Program-made: the position numbers and the translations under genes
Part shown: piece after piece, positions 26,428 to 34,677 of the stretch
Position numbering within the stretch: the stretch's first letter is position 1
Layout: each line of letters begins with the position of its first letter
DNA from: Rikenellaceae bacterium
GTDB taxonomy: Bacteria; Bacteroidota; Bacteroidia; Bacteroidales; Rikenellaceae
Assembly (NCBI GenBank): GCA_015059905.1
Contig: SUZN01000006.1
Span: 124,001 to 188,000, forward strand
Length of the DNA: 64,000 nucleotides
Direction: 5' to 3'
Notes under the pieces: model-generated
What the model was told of the DNA's origin: nothing
Database searches by the model: none
What the model saw: only the letters and a program-made list of their open reading frames with translations

Positions 26428-27513
26428 CTATTGCTTGATCTTATATAAAGTCTCTTGTGAACAACTATTTACCAATGCGCGCTCTGGTCGTGAGAGGTAC
26501 TTTCCATTCTTGCCCAGATATTTCGCTGCTGGGTCATACTCCACGCCCATCTTGTCGAGCAGGGGCTCAACATCCACCTGATGCATCTGCATACCCAGCT
26601 CCCAGGGGTCGTAGCCTAACACCAGACCTGCCATCTCCTCGTATGTAAGCACGGGGATACCTGCTCCGTTCTGTCCGTATGTTGTGCCCTCCATCTCGGC
26701 GATAGTGTACTGCCACTTGTCGAGGAACATCGAACAACCAGGGCAGTTGCAGACAATAAAGTCGGGCTTGTAGGGAGCCATACTCTCCAGCTTCTTGTGC
26801 GAGTTGGCAATCGAGTAACCTCGGTTTGCCTGCACAAGATAGTTTCTGAAGCCAAAACCGCAGCAGTGACGACGCTCTGGGTAATCGACTACCTCGCCAC
26901 CCCAACTCTCAACCATACCCGCCAGCACGTATGGGAACTCCGAGCCACCCACACCCTTCTTTGGGAATATCTTTGCGTAGTGGCAGCCGATATGCTCCAC
27001 AACCTTAAGTGGCTCACCTGTGTAGGCATTTACAAGTTTGCGCTTCGCTTTGCGGGCAATTTCCTCGCGGTGGTGGAAGATTACGTCGGATGTGTGTGCC
27101 AGATTCTTTGGCTTTTTGAACTCGCGACCCGTAGCCTTGAAGAGGTTTTCGCGTGTGCGCTCCTCCGTTTCGGGGAACTCCTCCCACGTAGCGAGCAGCT
27201 CGGTGTAGATACCGAATGAGGTGATGCACGAAGAGGTAAAGTTCTCATATCCTGCCTCGCTCATCAACGCAAACTGACGCGCCACAACCGCCATAATGGT
27301 CTCCAGAGGCACTACATCGGAGTGATAACCGATACCTGTGCAGGATGTATGCAGTGGGTCGTCAAATATGTTTCGTCCCAAATCTTTCCCGATGATGTCA
27401 AGAAACACCTTCTCGCTACCAGGGAAAAAGTTCTGGCGTATGCACGAACGAGCGTAGTAGTAGTTGTCGTCTGCAATATCTTTCTGGTAATCTGTCCAGC
27501 TTGATCTTTTCAT
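26428..27513 (-). CDS. HdrB-like CCG-domain subunit
   Basis: A 361-residue protein of the heterodisulfide reductase B type. The C-terminal CCG motif is intact: C177, HCCGFG (C217, C218) and CNCPGC (C255, C257, C260). The N-terminal CCG motif is degenerate, with only C24, C58 (SCTGIG) and C96, so probably a single non-cubane cluster forms instead of two. In Hdr enzymes this subunit holds the disulfide-reducing centre. The substrate here is unknown, because coenzyme M and B are not expected in this organism. Confidence 0.85.
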   Translation of the reverse strand: MKRSSWTDYQKDIADDNYYYARSCIRQNFFPGSEKVFLDIIGKDLGRNIFDDPLHTSCTGIGYHSDVVPLETIMAVVARQFALMSEAGYENFTSSCITSFGIYTELLATWEEFPETEERTRENLFKATGREFKKPKNLAHTSDVIFHHREEIARKAKRKLVNAYTGEPLKVVEHIGCHYAKIFPKKGVGGSEFPYVLAGMVESWGGEVVDYPERRHCCGFGFRNYLVQANRGYSIANSHKKLESMAPYKPDFIVCNCPGCSMFLDKWQYTIAEMEGTTYGQNGAGIPVLTYEEMAGLVLGYDPWELGMQMHQVDVEPLLDKMGVEYDPAAKYLGKNGKYLSRPERALVNSCSQETLYKIKQ

Positions 27514-27523
27514 ATCGTTTGGC

Positions 27524-28219
27524 TTAATAGTGTTCGTTTGAGTTGCGGGTATATACCTCCATAAAATACTCTTCGTCGGCTCCGTCGAAGCCCATTTCGC
27601 GTGCCTTGCGGTCGGAGTGCTGCTCGATGGCGTTGAAGAACTCGGTGCCTCCCGTCACATCGAAAATCTTGTGTATCTCCTCCATCGTTTCGTCGCTGCA
27701 TTTGCGTAGTGCGCCCGCACCCTCCTTACCGTAGCAGTCGGTGTAACGACCATATATCTGCTCGTCATTTTCGATAATCCACTTCCAGATGGTGCCCTGC
27801 TCGGGGTGCAGTTCGGGGCGTATGTTGCGAGGCGTAAGGCAGTAACCCGTACGCAGGATGTTGTCGCCTATGGCGCGCTTCAGAGCCAGCTGCTGACGTC
27901 CCTTCTCGCTCTCGACAAAGAAACCCAACTTCTGCGACAGCGTACGCAGGGCCTGAATGACATAACCAGGGGTGTTGCCTCGTGGGCAGCGTGGGCGGCA
28001 TGACATACACTCGCCGCAGTACCATATTGTCTCGCTCTTCATCAGCTGCTCGATAGCCTCATCGTCGCGTGTCTGCACGATGCTCACTATCTGACGTGGG
28101 TCGTAATTGTAGAAGGCTGCGGCAGGACATACGGCGGTACATACACCGCAGTTCATACAGGCTGTAAGTCCCTCTTTAAGACGCACATCCTCCATCAGCA
28201 TATCGAAGTATTTTCCCAT
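27524..28219 (-). CDS. HdrC-like 4Fe-4S dicluster protein
   Basis: A 231-residue first gene of the Hdr-like operon. Two [4Fe-4S] motifs: C21, C24, C27, C31 (CMNCGVCTAVC) and C68, C71, C74, C78 (CGECMSCRPRC), followed by a helical C-terminal half of about 140 residues with no known motif. This is longer than the second HdrC-like protein of the same operon (109 residues), so the two are not simple duplicates. Confidence 0.86.
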   Translation of the reverse strand: MGKYFDMLMEDVRLKEGLTACMNCGVCTAVCPAAAFYNYDPRQIVSIVQTRDDEAIEQLMKSETIWYCGECMSCRPRCPRGNTPGYVIQALRTLSQKLGFFVESEKGRQQLALKRAIGDNILRTGYCLTPRNIRPELHPEQGTIWKWIIENDEQIYGRYTDCYGKEGAGALRKCSDETMEEIHKIFDVTGGTEFFNAIEQHSDRKAREMGFDGADEEYFMEVYTRNSNEHY

Positions 28220-28221
28220 AA

Positions 28222-28257
28222 TAAAAAAAGTAACTTTGCTTTGAGGACAAAGTTACT
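28222..28257 (-). promoter_or_regulatory. Hairpin with T-run and embedded -7 box ahead of the Hdr-like operon
   Basis: Perfect 10-pair stem (28248-28257 with 28229-28238), 9-base loop, followed on the minus strand by seven T and then the ATG at 28219. It has the form of an intrinsic terminator. The 5' arm also reads TAACTTTG (28248-28255), a -7 consensus match. So it is either the core promoter or a read-through control point for the operon. Confidence 0.5.
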
Positions 28258-28307
28258 ATAAACCTTTCACTTGGAAGGTGGTATAAATACCTATTTTAAA
28301 TAGAAAA

Positions 28308-28343
28308 AGGAGTTGCCCATCAAACTTGTTGGACAACCCCCTT
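28308..28343 (-). terminator. Terminator of the GH127-type gene, copy 2 of the dispersed hairpin family
   Basis: Imperfect stem of about 10 pairs between AAGGAGTTGCCC (from 28308) and GGACAACCCCCTT (28331-28343), T-rich on the minus strand. The arm TGTTGGACAACCCC is shared with 2120-2153 and 39867-39898. Confidence 0.7.
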
Positions 28344-28352
28344 GAAAACTCT

Positions 28353-30389
28353 TTATCTTACAGGGAACTCCGTCAGACGAAGTGTTGTACAACCGTAAGG
28401 AATAAGTGTGATATCCACCTCGGGACCTACCTCGCCGCGAGGCTCAATCTGTGTGAGGTAGTTAATCTGACCTGCCGAGTTGCGGTGCATACCCCAGTTA
28501 GGCAGCATACGAGCCTTTGCCTTAATCTTGATAGGTGCGCCCTCCAATGTCCAAGGAGTGTTACTGCACTCGCCCTTCTCAACTGTAAAGCTCTTCTCCC
28601 AGTTCTCCCACTTAACATCGTCACCGCGCAGAGCCACGTTCCAAGGAGTTGTAGATGTCACCTCATAGTAATATGGACCCAGTACACGGATGTCGTCGCC
28701 CACGCACTCGTGACGCTTCCACTTCTCCTCCATACGCAGTGCATATACCAGCGGACCACGCTCCACAACAGCCGAATAGTCATACCAGCGTGTGATAGCC
28801 ACCTTGGCGTTGAATGTGATAACCACCTTATCGCCATCTGTCCAGGTACGGTTTAGGCGGATAGTGCCTCGGCGTACATCCTCTGCCTTAACCTCTGCAT
28901 CGTTCACTGTGAGTGTGTAGCCGTTGCTCCACGCAGGCACGCGCAACTCAAATGGGAACTCTGCCGACTTCTGCTTCTTGTCGGGGAATGAGAATGAGAA
29001 TGCAATCTGCTCCTCAAATGGGTAGCAGGTCTGCTCGTCGATAACAACATCCACGCCATTCACATTTGTTGAGAGTGTCGAAGGAGCATATACCATAGCT
29101 GCTATGCCGCCCTCCTTGGTCTTGAGCCAGAGGTTCTGCACGAACTTTGGCCAGCCCTGGTGCAGGTTGCAAGTACAGCAAGGGTAACCGCTCAACACGC
29201 CAAAGAGGATGTCGGTATCCTGATGTGGGGTAGAGAAGTTACGAGCCTTGCGGGTTACCTCCACCTGATTTACCTGCTGATAGTACTGGCGCGCATCGCC
29301 CTTGTCGGTAATCTGTGTTGGCAGAGCGTTGAATGTAACGCGCTCCAAAAGGTCGGCAAATGTGTTGTCGCCTGTGATGCGATATACCTCCTCCAGCGAG
29401 TACATCATCTCTGTCGCAGTACAAAGCTCCGAGCCGCGTGTAGGCTCGCCGAAGTGAGTAAGCTCATCGCCTGCCCACAGACCTGTTGGGAAGCCGAATG
29501 TGTTGGGGATGCGGCGCAGAGCCTCCATAGGAGCCTCGCGGTGTTTATCCTCCTTCGACTGTTGCCACCAGATGATAGGCTCCTTGAAGCCCTGACCCAG
29601 GTTTACGCAGTGGATGCTGTTCTGACGGTAGAGGTGGCTGTCGGTTGTGAAGCGCGCAGTCCAGTCGGCTGACTGCTGGTGCAAAATCTTACCCAGGTCG
29701 AGCAACTTCTCATCGCCTGTGATGTTGTATAACCAATGAACAATCAAGAGGTTATCGCCAGCACGCTCGGTAGCCCAGAATGTCCAGTTGCCCAGCGGAG
29801 TCTTTGGCAGCTCCTGCAACTGATAGTGGAAATAGTTGGTCATAAAGTTGATGACACGCTCATCGGCAGTAGCCATATAGTACTGCTGAAGAATCTTCAG
29901 CGCTACCATACGAGGCCACCAGTCCAGAGCGTTATCTCGCTGCATACCATAGATATAAGGGCGGTCGGTATCAGGACCAAATGAGCCGCTCTCCTTCTGT
30001 GACGAGAGGATAGCCTCGACCCACTTGAGAGACTTTGCCTTCAGAGCCTCATCGCCCATAATATATGCCATTGGTAGTGCGCCGTCAATCCAGTATGGAC
30101 CTCTCTCCCACGCATCGCCTTCGCCACCCAACCAGGCGTTGTTGTCGCCACATACCAACTCATAGAGAGTGTCAAGATTGCCTGTCATACCATTCAGCAT
30201 AATCTGCATCTGCTCGTTGAGCCAGCCCTGTGGCTTAATCTCGCCAAGAGGGAGCTGTGCATAAGGAGCCTCCACAAGCGGAGCTCGGTTGAAAACAGGC
30301 TCTGGCAGAGTCTGCTTCTTCTTCCCTGCAGCAGTGGCGGTCATCGCACACGCCAGGCATAAGGTAACCATTAAAGTCTTAATTCTCAT
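28353..30389 (-). CDS. Secreted GH127/GH146-type beta-L-arabinofuranosidase (DUF1680)
   Basis: A 678-residue exported enzyme with signal peptide MRIKTLMVTLCLACAMTATA. It has the alpha/alpha barrel of this family and the zinc/cysteine active site: GSELCTATE at about 320 (Glu-x-Cys ligands) and YPCCTCNLHQGWPK at about 404, where the Cys pair includes the nucleophile. Family members release beta-L-arabinofuranose from plant glycans. It begins 20 bases after the folA stop, so it may be cotranscribed with the thyA-folA genes. Confidence 0.88.
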   Translation of the reverse strand: MRIKTLMVTLCLACAMTATAAGKKKQTLPEPVFNRAPLVEAPYAQLPLGEIKPQGWLNEQMQIMLNGMTGNLDTLYELVCGDNNAWLGGEGDAWERGPYWIDGALPMAYIMGDEALKAKSLKWVEAILSSQKESGSFGPDTDRPYIYGMQRDNALDWWPRMVALKILQQYYMATADERVINFMTNYFHYQLQELPKTPLGNWTFWATERAGDNLLIVHWLYNITGDEKLLDLGKILHQQSADWTARFTTDSHLYRQNSIHCVNLGQGFKEPIIWWQQSKEDKHREAPMEALRRIPNTFGFPTGLWAGDELTHFGEPTRGSELCTATEMMYSLEEVYRITGDNTFADLLERVTFNALPTQITDKGDARQYYQQVNQVEVTRKARNFSTPHQDTDILFGVLSGYPCCTCNLHQGWPKFVQNLWLKTKEGGIAAMVYAPSTLSTNVNGVDVVIDEQTCYPFEEQIAFSFSFPDKKQKSAEFPFELRVPAWSNGYTLTVNDAEVKAEDVRRGTIRLNRTWTDGDKVVITFNAKVAITRWYDYSAVVERGPLVYALRMEEKWKRHECVGDDIRVLGPYYYEVTSTTPWNVALRGDDVKWENWEKSFTVEKGECSNTPWTLEGAPIKIKAKARMLPNWGMHRNSAGQINYLTQIEPRGEVGPEVDITLIPYGCTTLRLTEFPVR

Positions 30390-30409
30390 TTTAGTTTGGT
30401 TTTTAGTTG

Positions 30410-30892
30410 TTATCGTTTTCTGTCGTAAATCTCAAAAGCAAAGGGGTGTGGGTACTTTTCGCCATGTGGATGCGCCTCGCGCTGGGTGAGTTGCCACTTG
30501 CTCTCGTCCCACTTTGGGAACGATGTGTCGCCCTCATAGTCGTGCTCGACGCGCGTCAAATAGATACGGTCGGCAACCTCCAGGGCGAGTGCGTAAATCT
30601 GCGCTCCGCCAATGATGAAAATCTCTTCCTCGGCAGGGAACATCGCTATCGCCTCCTCCAGAGAGCGTGCTATCTGACAACCCTCGATATGCTCCGCTGT
30701 GCGGCTGATGACCACATTTGTGCGGTTGGGTAGAGGACGACCCAATGAGTCGTAGGTCTTACGTCCCATAATCACGGGATGACCCGATGTGGTGCGCTTA
30801 AAGAAGCGCATATCCTCCGAAATATGCCACAGCAGGGCATTCTTGTCTCCGATGGTGCCGTTCTGTGCTACGGCTACTATGATGCTGACCAT
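30410..30892 (-). CDS. folA: Dihydrofolate reductase
   Basis: NADPH-dependent reduction of dihydrofolate to THF. The 160-residue protein has IVAVAQNGTIGDKNALLWHI (substrate and Met20-loop region), GRKTYDSLGRPLPNR and IIGGAQIYALAL. It directly follows thyA, whose reaction produces dihydrofolate, with 12 bases between. Confidence 0.95.
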   Translation of the reverse strand: MVSIIVAVAQNGTIGDKNALLWHISEDMRFFKRTTSGHPVIMGRKTYDSLGRPLPNRTNVVISRTAEHIEGCQIARSLEEAIAMFPAEEEIFIIGGAQIYALALEVADRIYLTRVEHDYEGDTSFPKWDESKWQLTQREAHPHGEKYPHPFAFEIYDRKR

Positions 30893-30904
30893 TTGCTCGT
30901 TGTT

Positions 30905-31804
30905 TTAGAATGACATAGGTGCCTTGATGGTAGGGTGAGGGTCGTAGCCTTCCAGCGTAAAGTCCTCATACTTAAAATCGAAGACGCTCTTTACCTCAGG
31001 GTTAAGACGCATAGTGGGCAGTGCTCGTGGCGAGCGTGAAAGCTGCTCATCCACCTGCTCCATATGGTTCAGGTAGAGGTGTGTATCGCCCAGCGTGTGA
31101 ACAAACTCGCCCGCCTGCAAGCCGCACTCCTGTGCAATCATCATCGTCAGCAGCGCATACGAAGCGATGTTGAACGGAACACCCAGGAATGTATCAGCGC
31201 TGCGCTGATAGAGCTGGCACGACAGCTTGCCGTTGGCTACATAGAATTGGAACAGAACGTGGCAGGGTGGCAGAGCCATATCCTCCACATCGGCTACGTT
31301 CCACGCCGAGACAATCATACGACGTGAGTCGGGGTTGTGCTTGATGGTCTCAATGACCTGCTTTATCTGGTCGATAGCTGTGCCGTCGGGCTTTCCCCAG
31401 CTGCGCCACTGATAGCCATAGACGTGGTTCAGGTTGCCGTAGGCGTAGCCCTCAATGGGTGATGGCGTCTGCTGCTGCGAAGCAGCTAAAAACTCCTCCA
31501 TCGGAATGGGCTCCACGTCGTGTTTGGCGCAAAGCTCCTTATAGAAGCGGTACGCATCGTTATCCCAGATATGCACACCGTTATCAACCAAATATTTGAT
31601 ATTGGTATCACCCGCCAAAAACCACAACAGTTCGTGTATCACGCCCTTCAAAAAGACGCGCTTGGTGGTGAGCAGGGGAAATCCCTCGCTCAAGTCAAAT
31701 CGCATTTGATAGCCGAATATGCTGCGTGTGCCTGTGCCTGTGCGGTCACTCTTTATGATGCCCTCCTCCTTAATCTTTTTCAGTAGGTCGAGATATTGTT
31801 TCAT
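30905..31804 (-). CDS. thyA: Thymidylate synthase
   Basis: Methylates dUMP to dTMP using methylene-THF. At 299 residues it is longer than the E. coli enzyme (264), with an insert around residues 85-120. Motifs: [13 protein letters not shown] near the N-terminus, catalytic Cys in [11 protein letters not shown], then [18 protein letters not shown] and GDTHLYLNH. Its ATG overlaps the lpxH stop (ATGA), showing translational coupling; folA follows. Confidence 0.96.
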   Translation of the reverse strand: MKQYLDLLKKIKEEGIIKSDRTGTGTRSIFGYQMRFDLSEGFPLLTTKRVFLKGVIHELLWFLAGDTNIKYLVDNGVHIWDNDAYRFYKELCAKHDVEPIPMEEFLAASQQQTPSPIEGYAYGNLNHVYGYQWRSWGKPDGTAIDQIKQVIETIKHNPDSRRMIVSAWNVADVEDMALPPCHVLFQFYVANGKLSCQLYQRSADTFLGVPFNIASYALLTMMIAQECGLQAGEFVHTLGDTHLYLNHMEQVDEQLSRSPRALPTMRLNPEVKSVFDFKYEDFTLEGYDPHPTIKAPMSF

Positions 31805-32541
31805 AAGGCTTTGGTTTTAAGTTCAATGTTGCCCTCTTTGTCCAGAGTGGCGTATGTAGCATCGCCCTCCCAGCAACCCATAAAGAGCACGCGAAGCTGC
31901 TCCTCGCGGTGGTCGTAGGGGAGGTGCATATGTCCAAAAATAATATAGTCGGTAGATGGGTGTGCGCTCTGGTAGTCGCGCGCATAGTCAATCAGAAAGT
32001 TCAGCGATGCGGGGGTGAGCGTCTCCATCGAGTGCGATTTTCTCGACTTTCCACTCCACCACTTGCCAAACTGCAACGCCAGGTCGGGGTGTACTAACCA
32101 CGAAAAGAGTGTGCGTACTATCTTTGAACGGAACGTGGCGTTCATAGCGCGCAGTATGGGCTTGTTGCCGATGTTCATATTGTCGCCGTGTGCCACAAAC
32201 AACTCCTTGCCATAGAGCGATATACGCTGGGGTGTGAAGAGGGTCTCCACGCCGCACTCTTTTTGAAGATAATCCTTCGCCCACATATCGTGGTTGCCTG
32301 TGATGAATGTGATTTTGATACCCTGGTCAGTCAGCTCCGCCAACTTGCCGAATGTGCGTGCAAAACCTTTGGGTATCACATTCTTATACTCAAACCAGAA
32401 ATCGAAAATATCACCTACAAGATATATCCCCTCGGCATCCTCCTTCACCCTGTCGAGCCACTCCACGAAATGTCGCTCCGTGCGACGAGATGTTAGCTCG
32501 TCACCCGCACCAAGATGAACGTCCGAGGCGAAGTAGTACAT
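31801..32541 (-). CDS. lpxH: UDP-2,3-diacylglucosamine hydrolase-type phosphoesterase
   Basis: Calcineurin-like metallophosphoesterase, 246 residues, predicted to make lipid X in lipid A synthesis. Metal-binding motifs: SDVHLG at the N-terminus, [23 protein letters not shown] and GHMHLP. These match the LpxH group, but a related lipid phosphoesterase role is possible. It lies between a TlpA-like lipoprotein gene and thyA, overlapping the latter by 4 bases. Confidence 0.85.
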   Translation of the reverse strand: MYYFASDVHLGAGDELTSRRTERHFVEWLDRVKEDAEGIYLVGDIFDFWFEYKNVIPKGFARTFGKLAELTDQGIKITFITGNHDMWAKDYLQKECGVETLFTPQRISLYGKELFVAHGDNMNIGNKPILRAMNATFRSKIVRTLFSWLVHPDLALQFGKWWSGKSRKSHSMETLTPASLNFLIDYARDYQSAHPSTDYIIFGHMHLPYDHREEQLRVLFMGCWEGDATYATLDKEGNIELKTKAL

Positions 32542-32550
32542 CGTGGAAAA

Positions 32551-33681
32551 TTATATGAGTTTCTTAATCTCGCTGTCGAGCTTCTCGCCCGCAAGGTTCT
32601 TGCCTACGATGTTGCCCTCACGGTCGATAAGGAAGTTGGCAGGCAGATTTGTGATGTTGTATGCACCAAGCGTAGGCGAAGAGTTACCCTGAAGGTCGCT
32701 AACCGAAATCCAAGGCAGTTTCTGCTCCTGGATAGCGTTAATCCACAATGCCTTTGAGGTATCTACTGCCACCTGGAAAATCTCAAATCCCTGCTCCTTA
32801 TACTTTGCGTATATCTCCTTCAAATCGGCATTCATTGCGTTGGAATTACCCACCGCTACTGACCAGAAATGAAGCAGAATAACCTTGCCGTCGAGTGACG
32901 AAAGGCGCTGTGTGTTGCCATACATATCCTGCATAGCAATCTCTGGGAAATTAACTGTCTTAACCTGCGAGAGAAGGCTCTGCTGTGCATCCATACGAGC
33001 TATCTGGCTACGCAAAAGTGGCAAATATGGGCTCTCGGGATATTTCTGCTCGATGCCTTCAGCTACGGTGCGGTAATATACCACGTCGCTGTCGCCGTTA
33101 AAGAGGTTCTGGTCGTTTGGCAGACGCTGATAGAGGGCATAGACTGCCGCGATGTTCTCCTTATTCTCGATGATAAAACGCAACTGCGCACGCTTAATCT
33201 CGTTACGGAGCTGTGTGTATTGCTTTGCCAGCTCGGTCTGCTGCTCCTGGCTCAAATCCTGCGATGTGTATTTCGACAGTATGTCGTTGAGGTTGATAAC
33301 ACCCTCGATAAATACCTTGTTGAACTTCTGCACAAGTTCCGACTCCAAAGAGCCCTCCAACGTGTAGTTGCGCAGGATGTTGCCCGCAGCGTTGATATTT
33401 ACATTCTCGCCCGCCGAAAGAAGCAGGGGTACTCGGTCACCGTTGTAGATGATGTTGTAGAGCGCAGGCGTTGTGGCTGCATTCTCAATCTTGAGTGAGA
33501 AACTGCCATCCTCGGCAAGCTTGACAGAATCGATTAGCTTCTGCTCAAGTGTGGTGGTGTGCTCAAGATATACCATCTCTGCATCGTTACCCACGAAGCG
33601 ACCGTTAATATTAACTTTTGACCTCTGGCAAGAGGTGAGTGCAATCATCAGTGTTATAACCGCGAAAAATAATCTCTTCAT
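32551..33681 (-). CDS. Thioredoxin-fold (TlpA/AhpC-type) lipoprotein lacking redox cysteines
   Basis: A 376-residue lipoprotein, start at 33681 chosen because it begins the signal peptide MKRLFFAVITLMIALTSC (lipobox Cys18). Residues 25-110 resemble the DUF4369 domain common in Bacteroidetes thiol-disulfide proteins; a helical linker follows, and from about 240 a thioredoxin fold (GKVILLHFWS, FLIDREGNIVGKNL). Where the family has WCxxC it has FWSVAVGNSNA (272-282). Cys18 is the only cysteine in the whole protein, so it cannot be a dithiol oxidoreductase. Probably a binding or chaperone-like periplasmic protein. lpxH follows after 9 bases. Confidence 0.82.
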   Translation of the reverse strand: MKRLFFAVITLMIALTSCQRSKVNINGRFVGNDAEMVYLEHTTTLEQKLIDSVKLAEDGSFSLKIENAATTPALYNIIYNGDRVPLLLSAGENVNINAAGNILRNYTLEGSLESELVQKFNKVFIEGVINLNDILSKYTSQDLSQEQQTELAKQYTQLRNEIKRAQLRFIIENKENIAAVYALYQRLPNDQNLFNGDSDVVYYRTVAEGIEQKYPESPYLPLLRSQIARMDAQQSLLSQVKTVNFPEIAMQDMYGNTQRLSSLDGKVILLHFWSVAVGNSNAMNADLKEIYAKYKEQGFEIFQVAVDTSKALWINAIQEQKLPWISVSDLQGNSSPTLGAYNITNLPANFLIDREGNIVGKNLAGEKLDSEIKKLI

Positions 33682-33775
33682 TTTCACAAAATCTATCTTA
33701 CTAAAATACAAATATAGCGACTTTTTAGCAATAACGCAAAATTACTATTGATAATTGTGACGATATTTGGGCTTA

Positions 33776-34465
33776 TTATTGCTTTTTCCTCGCAACGGCG
33801 TTGGCTCTACCCTTCATATTGCCGTGTTGCATCTTCTGTCCAGGTTTGTTATTGTTTGGCTTTTGTGCACTACGCGCTGCGCCCTTCTGTGGACGCGCTG
33901 GAAGGTGCTGTTTGTAGTCATTTCGGAGGTTGTTGATAGCATCTTCGTTGATGATAATATCCCCTGCGGTCATCAACTTTATATCTTTTAGTATCACCTC
34001 GTTGTTGGGGTGCTCCTGGTTATACTCGAAGCTCTTCGAGCGCATATATCGCGCAATGTGTTCGATGGCTGTCTGCTGTGCCTCCACCTGCTTCTCCTCG
34101 CGCAATGCGTTGAGCATCTTCGACACATATTTGCCGTAGTGCTTGAATGGGATGCGCGACTGCGAATATTGCAGTTTGCGGGGTGTCATCTGCAACTCTT
34201 CTCGCGTGGGGCGAGGATAAGGAGAATCCACATCTAATTGGAAATCAGACATAATGAACAGGTGGTCCCACAATTTGTGTGTGAAGTCTGCCGTGTCGCG
34301 CAACAGAGGTTGCAGGTTACCCATTACGGCGATGACTGCTCGTGCCTGACGATTGCGCTCCTGGCGATCTTCGATGGTCATCAGATGATCGACCATCTCG
34401 TGAATGTGACGTCCATACTCTGGAAGGTAGAGTCTGCGGCGTGTGTTGTTGTAATTTTTTCTCAT
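33776..34465 (-). CDS. DUF4290 family protein
   Basis: A 229-residue cytoplasmic protein of unknown function, recognised from its opening (MRKNYNNTRRRLYLPEYGRH), which is typical of a conserved Bacteroidetes family. The helical N-terminal part (1-180) is followed by a lysine-, arginine- and asparagine-rich disordered tail of about 45 residues, which suggests nucleic-acid contact. The mRNA leader just before the ATG can fold into a long structured stem (34478-34554). Confidence 0.75.
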   Translation of the reverse strand: MRKNYNNTRRRLYLPEYGRHIHEMVDHLMTIEDRQERNRQARAVIAVMGNLQPLLRDTADFTHKLWDHLFIMSDFQLDVDSPYPRPTREELQMTPRKLQYSQSRIPFKHYGKYVSKMLNALREEKQVEAQQTAIEHIARYMRSKSFEYNQEHPNNEVILKDIKLMTAGDIIINEDAINNLRNDYKQHLPARPQKGAARSAQKPNNNKPGQKMQHGNMKGRANAVARKKQ

Positions 34466-34477
34466 AAAAAATGGTTT

Positions 34478-34554
34478 GGTCCTCCCCCTTGCTGCGTGTT
34501 AAGGCTAAAACAAATAGCCCACGCTTGGAAAAGTTAAGTCGCAAGGTATAGACC
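34478..34554 (-). ncRNA. Candidate structured RNA or mRNA leader upstream of DUF4290
   Basis: Four nested helices cover 77 bases: 34478-34481/34551-34554, 34487-34492/34541-34546, 34494-34498/34520-34524 and 34503-34507/34515-34519, 20 pairs in all, with a 16-base one-sided bulge. On the minus strand it is followed by six T and the DUF4290 ATG at 34465. I cannot match it to a known RNA family, and the strand is inferred from that gene. Confidence 0.45.
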
Positions 34555-34570
34555 GTTTTGAATTAAAAAA

Positions 34571-34602
34571 GAGCCCCACCTCTGCCCGATGCCTTGTCGC
34601 TC
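34571..34602 (-). other. Weak terminator-like hairpin in the DUF4290/activator intergenic region
   Basis: On the minus strand a GAGC/GCTC stem (34599-34602 with 34571-34574) with a small inner helix is followed by six T. It is weak and its transcript is unknown. Confidence 0.25.
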
Positions 34603-34607
34603 GAAGA

Positions 34608-34638
34608 TTGGAAACATCGAATAAAGCGGTTATCTTTG
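34608..34638 (+). promoter_or_regulatory. Promoter of the sigma-54-type activator gene
   Basis: TTG (34608-34610), 20-base spacer, TATCTTTG (34631-34638). The transcript would begin near 34645, which supports the ATG at 34678 as the true start. Confidence 0.75.
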
Positions 34639-34677
34639 GTAGTGCAAAGTAAATGCAAAAATCTCAAAAATCAAAAT

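Noticed and set aside
23279..28219. Methanogenesis-type heterodisulfide reductase
   Set aside because: The subunit types match, but all other genes are bacterial and no coenzyme M/B or hydrogenase genes are present; the name only describes homology.
34478..34554. 6S, SRP or RNase P RNA
   Set aside because: The fold is too short for 6S or RNase P and lacks the conserved SRP loop sequences, so it is left as an unassigned structure.
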